Notes under the pieces: generated by a model
Databases searched by the model: none
What the model saw: only the letters and a program-made list of their open reading frames with translations
What the model was told of the DNA's origin: nothing
Made by a program: the position numbers and the translations under genes
From: Clostridiales bacterium
GTDB lineage: Bacteria; Bacillota; Clostridia; Saccharofermentanales; Saccharofermentanaceae
Assembly: GCA_017561715.1 (NCBI GenBank)
Contig: JAFZBN010000015.1
Location: 62,001-126,000 of the forward strand
Direction: 5' to 3'
Length of the DNA: 64,000 nucleotides
Shown: positions 20,301 through 27,662 of the stretch, piece after piece
Numbering within the stretch: position 1 is the stretch's first letter
How the letters are laid out: the number at the start of each line of letters is the position of its first letter

Positions 20301-20509
20301 ATAAGATCCCACGATGAATCATCGAATTCGGGATCCGTCCATCCCTGCGGGATGTCTTCCGTCAATTTGGCATGGTAAAAGCGCCAGCTCGGGAGATCCA
20401 GTCTCCAGAGCGAGTTCAAGCGTCCGAACTCCGGCGGCTGCTTTTCCGTGTAGAGTTCGTCGATCGAATCATATGGGTAGAAATACCCTTGTGATGGTAA
20501 TGGCACCAT
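17312..20509 (-). CDS. GH2 (LacZ-like) protein with altered active site
   Basis: Large 1065-residue homologue of beta-galactosidase. It has the GH2 sugar-binding jelly roll (DVPSVWQMQGYGYP), two immunoglobulin-like domains, a TIM barrel with FFDLCDEYGMYVI, and a C-terminal LacZ small-chain-type domain (FSRQEGGLCSVMID, GRGNGESYIDRK, YARPSENGGHTD). Active LacZ proteins have N-E in a WSLGNES motif after NHPSII. Here the matching stretch is NHPCIIMWSMTGRRF (W at residue 484), with no Asn-Glu. The DEANIETHG segment before it is also lost (ILQSAASILP). A glutamate that might align with the nucleophile remains in LFGEWCD. It is therefore probably not a normal galactosidase. It lies downstream of the GH3 gene on the same strand. 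Confidence 0.85.
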   Translation of the reverse strand: MVPLPSQGYFYPYDSIDELYTEKQPPEFGRLNSLWRLDLPSWRFYHAKLTEDIPQGWTDPEFDDSSWDLMDVPSVWQMQGYGYPSELRYEKNALLSQKTSRLQQRLADEAGKDNTNDFGLYRVWVNLPAQFVHRFVYFVTDGIVGHYILSVNGHHAASSRSTFATTKILLSEHLHEGPNLITIAVRRFDIRMQNGKPRKDVHAQGAFGFSGLFRLPYLVAESNVEVSSLRLSSTFLNDALAKDVVPKTAMINSLYRSDSDDQSTERQREILPDAELRRDAELKVEVELFNHLPYDMQVTVYCRLMEARDEYDLYNLPEHRLTQRKELTDIIPKDGVKLIGTEFYAKLVLPWTDQTPNLYDLIVEVRDNKDQVICVKKQRFGFRNLSYQEGIFHINDVAVPIHGVKYYEFDPENGISVPLERFRQDILMMKSANINTVYVVHHPTDSRFFDLCDEYGMYVILQSAASILPQTVYSLYNHPCIIMWSMTGRRFDEGTYLDVKSRINGFDPYRPLYCEIDKTGRVADIPPFPNKAGMLFGEWCDLCVNRRYLKSKLKEDKVLFESILARPRREEDEMDLKYIHQGDLVEYSEQVGVAIAQGIVDANRNPHPIFYEVKKQCEFIKIFSSVENPAHLNVNNVMQFAGTPPIELKWQLLLGGIRLTGGSGVVPSIPAMGSKAMQFPFNVGDFLTPAWKNQYSKAVDVYNQAVCKELLLDISMTLAADTSYARAGYEVAFYQQVLVDEVCDPSKEDEWTKSGADDSEIQIIDASALSDGLIIDEEKPVVTIKTSPAFIFAQTKHVRYGFSRQEGGLCSVMIDDQEYFDGLLEPSFYRAAANIDRADKSYVLSQTVFSHETDWRTIQGDIRFTGSFYEMDGEDFHLICKYESSGMKGPIKVHYRVKPDGTIYSTIHFQPRFDLVRFGFRVPIDPRAHIGWYGRGNGESYIDRKESQRIGWFTSLDSALYHEYARPSENGGHTDTKYLLLQHDDIKGLRINKENMDPFSFSCLPYMPEDLDDYSHQELVSSDNRTHLYIDFYMKGVERSPDVLARRGLPKNAVYEETIEFAPKY

Positions 20510-20529
20510 GCTTCTCTCCGTTACATCTT

Positions 20530-20543
20530 TGCATAGTTATGCA
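20530..20543. promoter_or_regulatory. 14-base palindrome upstream of the GH2 start
   Basis: TGCATAGTTATGCA is a near-perfect dyad (TGCATA-GT-TATGCA) 20 bases before the GH2 start codon. A TACAAT box (20557-20562, minus strand) lies just upstream of it, so the dyad could be an operator overlapping early transcription. No regulator can be assigned. Confidence 0.3.
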
Positions 20544-20630
20544 GTCTGTTAACGATATTGTAGCACGGTGCCTTACGTCACATGTATCAGACATATTTCA
20601 TTTTGAAGTAATCAAGGCAACAAATTGACG

Positions 20631-23078
20631 TCACAGAAAACTGAGTTCTTTTTTCCTCTTCTTTGCTTTCTTCAGTTTCCACATGCCCTTAAAGAAATGT
20701 CCGTTAAAGATCAGGATAAGTGCGTCCATCTGTTCGAGCGTGATCTTTCCGAGCGAGAATGTAGCCACCGTACGAAGCGGCATTTCACGTGTCATGACCT
20801 CATTCATCTTACGAAGATGCTCCTGTGTCTCTTTACGATTACGTTTCTTGACACCCAGCATCGTCCACTTATAGAAAAGTTTACTCTTCAAGTTACCATT
20901 CTGGAGATCCTGAAGCGCGGAATTCATCGTGAACTGACCTTTTTTCGGAGCCTTCTCCTCTTTGATCTCCTTGCCGAGAACAGCTTCAAACTGCTTCTTA
21001 TCGAAGATCTTGGTCTGAACGTCCAGATGATAGTACTGCGGTGCTTTTTCCCTGTAATCAGGCGCCAGGATCTCCGGATGGTTCGATCTTACGTTGACCT
21101 CGCGAGTTCCGCGGATATCTCTGGAAGAAGCGCCGACCTCGAGTTTATACGTGCCGGTCTCGACATGCCAGGAGCCCGCCGCGGCGTTATAGTAAGCAAA
21201 GGCTCTCTTATCGACTTTGAATTCGACCGTTCTGGTCTCGCCGCGCTGGATAAACACTTTACGGAAACCGCAGAGCTGACGTACCGGCTTATAGACAGTA
21301 GACTCCGGCGGAGCTACATAGAGCTGCACGATCTCCTTGCCGTCAAAGTCACTGATATTCGTCACATCCACAGAGACTGTCAGAGGGGTGTCTTCATCGA
21401 TATCCGTCGAAGACAACGAGATCTCTCCATAAGAATACTTCGAATAAGAAAGACCATGACCAAACGGGAAAAGCACCGGCATTTTGGCCGAGTCGTAATA
21501 TCTGTAACCGACAAAGACACTCTCGCTGTAAAGTGTCTGGCGAGGTTCACCGAAATAGAGATACGTAGGTGTATCCGTAAGTTTCATCGGGAATGTTTCG
21601 GCAAGTTTTCCGGAAGGATTCACCTTTCCGTAAAGGATATCGGCGATCGCTCCCGCGCCTTCCTGTCCCGGAAGATACGCCATCAGGATCGATCTGACCT
21701 GAGATACCCAGGGCATCTCGACCGGAGATCCGGCATAAAGAACAACGCAGACGTTGCTGTTTCTTCGAACGACCTCTTCGATCAGTCGTGTATGAGACTT
21801 CGGAAGATTCATATGCGTGCGGTCAAAAGACTCGGATTCGAAGCTTTCCGGAAGACCCGCGAAGATCACGACGACATCTTTACCCTTTGCCGCTTCGACT
21901 GCCGCGGTAAGAAGTTTCTCATCGACTTCTTCTGTTTCCAGTGAGTATCCGGGTTCATAAACGAAATTCGAGTTCGTGGAAGAAAAACCGCTGAACGCGT
22001 GTGTGACATTCGTCGGATGGATATGAGAGCTTCCGCCGCCCTGGAATCTGGTTTCCTTCGCCATGGCACCAAGTACGGCCACGCTCGATCCCGCCGCGAT
22101 CGGAAGAAGACCGTCGTTTTTCAAAAGAACGGCCGATTCTTCAAAAGCCTGTCTGGCCAGCTTCTGGTGATTCTGATACGGAGACGAAGTCGGTTTGGGC
22201 TTATTCATACCCTTTTCGATCAGGGTGAGCATTCTTTCTGCCGCACGGTCCAGAAGGGCCATCGGCATCTTTCCCGAATCAACGGCTTCAACGATCATTC
22301 GGTCACGTTCACCGATAGATGTCGGCATCTCCAGTTCAAGTCCTGCGGCAAGGGAATCGAGACGGTTGTCCGTCGCGCCCCAGTCGCTCATGACCACGCC
22401 GTCAAATCCCCACTCGTCGCGGAGGATATCGGTCAGCAGTTTTCTGTTTTCACAGCAGTAGGTGCCGTTCAGACGATTATATGCGCACATGACCGTCCAT
22501 GGCTTAGATTCTTTGATGACGGTTTCAAACGCGGAAAGATAGATCTCACGAAGAGCACGTTCATCGACGATCGAGTCGTTGATCAGGCGGCACTTCTCCT
22601 GGCTGTTCGCCGCGAAATGCTTCACGGATGTTCCGACACCCTTACTCTGCACGCCACGTACCCAGGCAGCTCCGAGCTTTCCCGCAAGATAAGGATCTTC
22701 GGAGACATATTCGAAGTTTCTGCCGCAAAGCGGAGAACGTTTGATATTGATCGCGGGACCTAAAACAATGGAAACATCCTGATCGATCGCTTCCTCACCG
22801 ATCGCTTTTCCGATCTCTTCCAAAAGATCCGTGTTAAAAGAGTTTGCGGTCGTTGCCGCCGGCGGGAAACACGTAGCGGGACGGCTGTCTCCGCCGCCTG
22901 CTCTTCCCTCTTCGGATTCCTGTTTGCGAAGACCATGAGGGCCGTCTGTCATCATGATCGGAGGCACATTATTGATCGGAAGTCTTTGCGTCCGCCAGAA
23001 ATCCCAGCCGGAACAGAGGGATGCTTTTTGCTTAACGGACAGTTTACTCATCATCGACGTAACAAATTCGGAAGCCAT
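20631..23078 (-). CDS. Glycoside hydrolase family 3 (beta-glucosidase-like)
   Basis: Cytoplasmic (no signal peptide) 815-residue exo-glycosidase. The N-terminal GH3 barrel has VLGPAINIKRSPLCGRNFEY, SVKHFAANSQE and the nucleophile aspartate in GFDGVVMSDWGAT. The C-terminal GH3 domain has AVLLKNDGLLPI, RFQGGGSSHIHPTN and GLPESFESESFDR, then a fibronectin III-like domain (GKEIVQLYVAPPES). A lysine-rich tail of about 110 residues follows and is not part of the usual enzyme. Substrate could be cello-oligosaccharide, xyloside or other beta-glycoside. The gene precedes the GH2 gene by about 120 bases. Confidence 0.93.
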   Translation of the reverse strand: MASEFVTSMMSKLSVKQKASLCSGWDFWRTQRLPINNVPPIMMTDGPHGLRKQESEEGRAGGGDSRPATCFPPAATTANSFNTDLLEEIGKAIGEEAIDQDVSIVLGPAINIKRSPLCGRNFEYVSEDPYLAGKLGAAWVRGVQSKGVGTSVKHFAANSQEKCRLINDSIVDERALREIYLSAFETVIKESKPWTVMCAYNRLNGTYCCENRKLLTDILRDEWGFDGVVMSDWGATDNRLDSLAAGLELEMPTSIGERDRMIVEAVDSGKMPMALLDRAAERMLTLIEKGMNKPKPTSSPYQNHQKLARQAFEESAVLLKNDGLLPIAAGSSVAVLGAMAKETRFQGGGSSHIHPTNVTHAFSGFSSTNSNFVYEPGYSLETEEVDEKLLTAAVEAAKGKDVVVIFAGLPESFESESFDRTHMNLPKSHTRLIEEVVRRNSNVCVVLYAGSPVEMPWVSQVRSILMAYLPGQEGAGAIADILYGKVNPSGKLAETFPMKLTDTPTYLYFGEPRQTLYSESVFVGYRYYDSAKMPVLFPFGHGLSYSKYSYGEISLSSTDIDEDTPLTVSVDVTNISDFDGKEIVQLYVAPPESTVYKPVRQLCGFRKVFIQRGETRTVEFKVDKRAFAYYNAAAGSWHVETGTYKLEVGASSRDIRGTREVNVRSNHPEILAPDYREKAPQYYHLDVQTKIFDKKQFEAVLGKEIKEEKAPKKGQFTMNSALQDLQNGNLKSKLFYKWTMLGVKKRNRKETQEHLRKMNEVMTREMPLRTVATFSLGKITLEQMDALILIFNGHFFKGMWKLKKAKKRKKELSFL

Positions 23079-23151
23079 AACCTTTTACCTCAACAAAATC
23101 ACAAGTTTCCTTTATCTAATTATATCACTTGTATACGGGTAAGAAATACTA

Positions 23152-23180
23152 TTGCCATTCAATTCCACTTCTAGTATAAT
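23152..23180 (+). promoter_or_regulatory. Sigma-A promoter of ssrA
   Basis: TTGCCA (23152-23157), a 17-base spacer and a perfect TATAAT (23175-23180) lie about 37 bases before the mature tmRNA 5' end. This is one of the best promoters in the window. Confidence 0.85.
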
Positions 23181-23216
23181 CACCACACAAAACCACATAA
23201 GAGAGTTGTGAGATGT

Positions 23217-23595
23217 GGGGGCGCACTGGTTTCGACGGGGTCGTGGAGACTTGGAAAGCGGGTAGAGGATTCTCGTTGGCCTCTTAAAAAAACGAGAACT
23301 GCAAGTAATTGCAAACAATACACAACTCGTAGCTGCTTAATTTAGCTACCATCTCCCCGGTCTATCTGTCGGCCGGACCGGAGATGTCAGATGACAGACC
23401 TTACCTGTCGGCAGGTTAAACGGGACAACGCCTTCGGCAAAGCTTTGCGTCGGAGATGTATCTATGAAGCTACCGGAGATCTCTTCCTGTTCGTGGGAAC
23501 GTGATCCAGGGGAATACTCCAAACACGAACTGCACCCGGAGATGTCCTTGTTGACGTGGTTTCGGACAGGAGTTCGATTCTCCTCGCCTCCACCA
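23217..23595 (+). ncRNA. ssrA: tmRNA (ssrA), tag ANNTQLVAA
   Basis: Transfer-messenger RNA that rescues stalled ribosomes. The 5' end has GGGGGCGCACTGGTTTCGAC and the 3' end has the tRNA-like GTTCGATTCTCCTCGCCTCCACCA-type T arm and acceptor. GGGGGCG at the 5' end pairs with CGCCTCC (one G-U) before the encoded CCA, fixing the ends; length is 379 nt. The tag frame starts at GCA 23311 and ends at TAA 23340. It encodes A-N-N-T-Q-L-V-A-A, 9 residues ending in the VAA type of degradation signal. Pseudoknot-like GC stems follow the tag. Confidence 0.96.
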
Positions 23596-23627
23596 CATTA
23601 GCGGCAGATGCCGCGAAGAAAAAAGTA

Positions 23628-23660
23628 CCCGCAAATGATCGAATTTGCGGGTTTTGTTTT
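23628..23660 (+). terminator. Terminator of ssrA
   Basis: CCCGCAAAT / ATTTGCGGG (9 bp) with a 6-base loop, followed by TTTTGTTTT. It ends 32 bases after the tmRNA. Confidence 0.85.
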
Positions 23661-23690
23661 GTCTGAAATTCGCCTTATGGAAGTTGATGA

Positions 23691-24857
23691 TCAAACATTG
23701 ATCGTATCTTTTCTTTCGTAGAAAAGCATCATCTTCTCCGTCATGTTTTTCACCTTTGCCGCCGCCTGCATATTCAGCTGCAGATCATCAAGGAAAGGCT
23801 GGGCGACTTTGCCGATCGCACCGAATAATTCCGGAGTTTCTTCCAGGGTATCGATCACAATCAGATGTGCTCTTTTATCTTCTTTCGGGAAGATCATCAG
23901 GGCATACCACGCACGAAGGATACGCGATTCATTTTTCATGTGGTCCTTCAGCGCATTGAAAAGCTCATTCGGGGTGTTCTCATCCGTAGGGATCGCGATC
24001 ATGATCGGTTGAGACGTATCGAGCTTCTGCTCTCTGATGTGACTGTCGATCTTGCGCTTATGGAACTCCAGGCTTTCAAGGATCTTTTTGGTAAGCACGA
24101 AACCCGCGGACTTCGGGTTAATGATGATACCGTCGATCGGAGCCTGCTTGACGATGTTCATGACACGCGGAAAATCCAGCTGTTGAAGAGTCTTTTCAGC
24201 AAGGCCTTCCGTGATCTCGAGTTCATAGCGATCCGTAAACAGCGGGAGATATGACTTTCCTTCTTTTCCCTTCAGGAGGGCTACACTGATGCTGCCGGGT
24301 TTCGCGTTCTGTTCCGGCTGCATGCACGGAGAAAGGAACATCGCGTCTTCCGCGATATATTCGACCAGACGGCTCATATATTCACGATTCTCCAGTGTTA
24401 CACCGTCTTCTCCCTCGATCTGAGATTTCTGCGACTCACGGAGAAAAGCGGTAAGGAAAGGATTTACAAATTCCTTGGCCGGTTCTTTTTCCGCGGTAAC
24501 ATAATTCACGGTAGAGATAACATCGTATTTGGAAACGTCGCCGGCTCTCATACCTTCAAGAACGATCGAAACATTCTCGCCGACTTTCGCCTCGGGCATC
24601 TTCGTCATCAGGGCATCTTCGATACGCAATGCCCTTGTCTTCATGGATTTACCCTTTCTGCCGAGAAGATAGAGTTCCTGACCTTCTTTGAGATCCGCTC
24701 CGCGAACATTTCCGATCACGGAAACCTCAGTCGTCGTCATGGAAAGCACTTCCTCGATCAGGACCGTCAGAAACGGATACGAGATCTCCTCATTCTCCTT
24801 ATTCTGCGCATTGAGATCACTGCGATCGTCATTGTTCTTTTTACCAAATAAACCCAT
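23691..24857 (-). CDS. SseB-like protein with N-terminal EF-Tu domain-2-like barrel
   Basis: Protein of 388 residues. Residues about 40-115 look like a translation-factor domain 2 barrel (VSVIGNVRGADLKEGQEL, AKVGENVSIVLEGMRAGDV). The rest resembles the enhanced-serine-sensitivity protein SseB. The first SseB domain covers FLSPCMQ, SISVALLKGKEGKSYLPLFTDRYEL and GIIINPKSAGFVLTK; the second covers PIMIAIPTDEN and MIFPKEDKRAHLIVIDT. SseB-type proteins have no settled biochemical function. It has no signal peptide and is probably the third gene of an operon with the amidase-like and lipoprotein genes. Confidence 0.75.
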   Translation of the reverse strand: MGLFGKKNNDDRSDLNAQNKENEEISYPFLTVLIEEVLSMTTTEVSVIGNVRGADLKEGQELYLLGRKGKSMKTRALRIEDALMTKMPEAKVGENVSIVLEGMRAGDVSKYDVISTVNYVTAEKEPAKEFVNPFLTAFLRESQKSQIEGEDGVTLENREYMSRLVEYIAEDAMFLSPCMQPEQNAKPGSISVALLKGKEGKSYLPLFTDRYELEITEGLAEKTLQQLDFPRVMNIVKQAPIDGIIINPKSAGFVLTKKILESLEFHKRKIDSHIREQKLDTSQPIMIAIPTDENTPNELFNALKDHMKNESRILRAWYALMIFPKEDKRAHLIVIDTLEETPELFGAIGKVAQPFLDDLQLNMQAAAKVKNMTEKMMLFYERKDTINV

Positions 24858-24902
24858 TTCCCTTTTCTTCCTTTTTCCTTTTGATTATGTAAGATACGGA
24901 TA

Positions 24903-26027
24903 TCAGCCGTAATCGACTTCCACCTTGATCGTTGTCTGCCAAAGCACCATAACTCCGTTATTGAGGGAGTCCGCTCTTAACGGAATAGACACCAGATGCA
25001 GCATATTCGGATCAAGTCCCGACTCCTCGATAAGTGAACAATCCACTTTGAAGCTACCGGTCCTTCGCGCGAAAGGCGGGATAAACGCGGCCTGACTTCC
25101 GACATCGTAGACCATCTTATCGATCGTCATCGTGTGATCGTCAAGTCTCAGCTGGATATAGTCCGAGGTCTTATTAATGTATGTGTAAGAAATAACGAAA
25201 CTTGTATCGGTAACATCGAATCCGTCAATGACCAACTGCGTTCCTTCGCTGTCGAAGACGATCTTAGAGGAGGACCCCAAAGGCTTTTCTTCGTAAACAT
25301 AGGCATCCTCGCCCTGCGGGAAGAGATTGACAGGGATGTAATTCACCTGATTCACGGGATCGGCAAGAACAGCTGTCTGAGCAGAATCCGTCGGTGAAGC
25401 GATCATCAGGAACGAGATACGCGTCGGAACAGTAAAATCATACGGTTCTTCAGAATACACACTGGCAAAATTCGTTACATCCGTATACACCTCATTCGGC
25501 TTGACCGCTGCTTCGGTAAAATAATAGCTGTCCGCGTCAAAACAGTCATTGTTTACAACAACATCATGAAAGTAAAGCTTGTACGGAACATCCGTCTTAT
25601 TCGTATATTCAGAAGTGACGATATATCCTTCGTCCGTGACTTCCGCGCTCGTGATCACGAACTTGAAATACTCGTTGTCTACGATCGTAGCGCCGTTCAG
25701 GTCACCGCTGTAATAGCCGTCTGCATCATTCGTAAGACCGAGGCTCTCCTGCTTCATCGGGATCGGGGTCGGAGTCGGCACGGGAACGTTCTCGGCAAAA
25801 ATAGAGCCGTCACTGATAAACTGATGAAGATTGACAACATTCATCGAAAATTCGGGACCGGAATTATCGGAAGGATCCGAATCATCGTCATCATCTTCAT
25901 CTTCGATGTCTTCTTCCTCTTCTTCAGTCTTTTCCGTAGTCTGCTTTTTATGCATTTCGCAAGAAGACAGGAGCATCATAAAGCAAAGAATAATAGAAAC
26001 AGCCGCTAAAAGTCGTTGTCTTTTCAC
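24903..26027 (-). CDS. Lipoprotein of unknown function
   Basis: Predicted 374-residue lipoprotein. The GTG start is followed by a hydrophobic segment and the lipobox LLSSC (Cys at about 23). An acidic, low-complexity linker (about residues 35-55, Glu/Asp runs) follows, then two similar beta-rich domains with FKFVITSAEVTDEGYIVTSEYTNKT and LVIDGFDVTDTSFVISYTYINKT. The tandem repeat suggests duplicated immunoglobulin-like modules, as in DUF4352-type proteins. No enzyme motif is visible. The start is set by AGGAGG 7 bases before the GTG. Confidence 0.75.
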   Translation of the reverse strand: MKRQRLLAAVSIILCFMMLLSSCEMHKKQTTEKTEEEEEDIEDEDDDDDSDPSDNSGPEFSMNVVNLHQFISDGSIFAENVPVPTPTPIPMKQESLGLTNDADGYYSGDLNGATIVDNEYFKFVITSAEVTDEGYIVTSEYTNKTDVPYKLYFHDVVVNNDCFDADSYYFTEAAVKPNEVYTDVTNFASVYSEEPYDFTVPTRISFLMIASPTDSAQTAVLADPVNQVNYIPVNLFPQGEDAYVYEEKPLGSSSKIVFDSEGTQLVIDGFDVTDTSFVISYTYINKTSDYIQLRLDDHTMTIDKMVYDVGSQAAFIPPFARRTGSFKVDCSLIEESGLDPNMLHLVSIPLRADSLNNGVMVLWQTTIKVEVDYG

Positions 26028-26033
26028 CTGAGA

Positions 26034-26078
26034 TCCTCCTTGTTTATCATTAACTCAATTATTTTACCATAAACAAGG
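26034..26078 (-). promoter_or_regulatory. Long-range hairpin overlapping the lipoprotein ribosome binding site
   Basis: A perfect 10-bp inverted repeat (CCTTGTTTAT 26038-26047 and ATAAACAAGG 26069-26078) has a 21-base loop. On the minus strand the 3' arm ends in AAGG, which is part of the AAGGAGG site of the lipoprotein gene, and a TAAAAT lies in the loop. Folding could weaken translation of the GTG-started gene, or it could be a weak terminator or a protein site. Confidence 0.4.
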
Positions 26079-26094
26079 ATAAGCAACAATTCTG

Positions 26095-27465
26095 TCAGTG
26101 CTGAGGCATAGACACGATAAACTGGGCGATGCCCTCACAGAGCTTGAACTGATAGTCTTCGTTCATGAGATTCGCTTCATCGTCACTGTTTGTCAAATAG
26201 CCCATACGGATCATGAATGACGGAACGGAGTTCGCCCAGTTCAGGCCGCTGTATTTTTCACTCGCCTTGCATCCGTTAAAAGCACTGCCCGTTGAATTTG
26301 CGATCTGTTTGCCGAGGTTTTCGCCCCAGGTCACTACCTGCGAAGCGTACTCGCCGGAATTCGGAACGATGACTTCAATACCGTTGGTCTTGGAGTCATT
26401 CGCCGCGTTGCAGTACAGACGGATAAACAGATCCGGATTCTTGGATACTGCAAATTCGGCGCGTTCTTTATTTGAGATATCGACATCATTTGTCTCTCTT
26501 GTCAGATAGACTTCACAGCCCAGTGATTCAAGATACTCTTTGAGCAGCAGTGCATTTGAAAGATTGATCTCAGATTCATCCGTTCCGGTAACGGTACCCT
26601 TGTATCCCTGAGAAGAACGGTCTTTCGATCCGCCCATAGAAGATGACATGGATTCAGGGTCGGTATTCGCGACAGCCTGATGACCCGGATCGATCACTAC
26701 ACAGTATCCTGTAAGGGCCGGACCTCCTGCCGGGAAAGGTGTCACCTCAGGTGTAGGAGTGACATCCGGCTCAGTAGTTTCACTTGTTGTCGTTTCAGAC
26801 TCTTCGGAAACAGGTGTCGTATCCGAAGATGTCGTAACTGTTGTCGCGGTTGTTGTCTCTGTATTAGAGGACTTTGAAGTCAGGTGCGTGACAAGATAGT
26901 AAATGCCGAGACCTACAGCCAAGAGGATAAGGATGATCGTTAATACAATGATAATCATCGCACGGCGGCGTCTTGCTTCGATCTGCTTTCTTCTCGCTCT
27001 GCTGACCTGCGCACGGCGTACCTGGATCTCATCTTCTTCGTCTTCCTCTTCGACTACCGGTCGTTCATATCTCACTTGGGAACCCGGTCTGACAGGTGAT
27101 GCCTGAGGCACCGGTTTTGCTGCCGGTTGCTGTGCGGTCTTAGGTGCTGCCGGTTGTGCGGCTCTCGGAGCTGCCGGCTGCTGGGGCTGCGCAGTCCTTG
27201 GTGCAGAAGGCTGCTGAGGCTGTGATGCCTTCGGAGCTGCCGGTTGCTGCGGCTGGGACGCAGGACGCGCTTGTCCTTGATTTGCGGCGGTGCGCGAAGA
27301 AGGCACCCGACGGATCTCATTCATCAGGCTCTGGATATCCACCGAATCCTTTTCATTTGCAGAGTTCGGCTGATTCATAAAGTCGCGAAGATCCGGCACC
27401 CCTTTATGGATTGGTTTATCATTCTGCCTCTTCGGCTTATTTTCTTCAGAACCGCTCATATTCAT
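26095..27465 (-). CDS. N-acetylmuramoyl-L-alanine amidase (amidase_3) homologue with missing active-site residues
   Basis: Type II membrane protein of 456 residues. A Pro/Ala/Gln-rich N-terminal region (about residues 50-135) is followed by a basic stretch, one TM helix (about 168-190) and a Thr/Ser-rich linker, with the amidase_3 domain from about residue 250. Active members use two His and one Glu as zinc ligands and a catalytic Glu before G-F/Y. Here H262 (DPGHQ) and E299 are present. The second His is Tyr351 (FIRLYCNA instead of IHxN), and the catalytic Glu is Arg420 (MIRMGYLTN instead of VEVGFLSN). The fold is kept but the protein is probably inactive. Confidence 0.85.
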   Translation of the reverse strand: MNMSGSEENKPKRQNDKPIHKGVPDLRDFMNQPNSANEKDSVDIQSLMNEIRRVPSSRTAANQGQARPASQPQQPAAPKASQPQQPSAPRTAQPQQPAAPRAAQPAAPKTAQQPAAKPVPQASPVRPGSQVRYERPVVEEEDEEDEIQVRRAQVSRARRKQIEARRRRAMIIIVLTIILILLAVGLGIYYLVTHLTSKSSNTETTTATTVTTSSDTTPVSEESETTTSETTEPDVTPTPEVTPFPAGGPALTGYCVVIDPGHQAVANTDPESMSSSMGGSKDRSSQGYKGTVTGTDESEINLSNALLLKEYLESLGCEVYLTRETNDVDISNKERAEFAVSKNPDLFIRLYCNAANDSKTNGIEVIVPNSGEYASQVVTWGENLGKQIANSTGSAFNGCKASEKYSGLNWANSVPSFMIRMGYLTNSDDEANLMNEDYQFKLCEGIAQFIVSMPQH

Positions 27466-27602
27466 TCCTCACACACTTATTTCAGTGTGATTTTAACACA
27501 CGGCATGTGTATACAAATTTACATCTTTGCGTATCCTTTATTACAGAATGACACATTTCAGGCGTTTCGACGCAAAAAGCACTTCCCGATGTAAAAATGT
27601 TT

Positions 27603-27631
27603 TGAAATCTTTAGGATTATCGTATAAAATT
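27603..27631 (+). promoter_or_regulatory. Possible promoter for the UGM-like gene
   Basis: TTGAAA (27603-27608) and TAAAAT (27626-27631) are separated by 17 bases and lie 31 bases before the GTG start at 27663. Confidence 0.5.
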
Positions 27632-27662
27632 AGTATTACTTCGTTTACAAGGGGATGTATTC

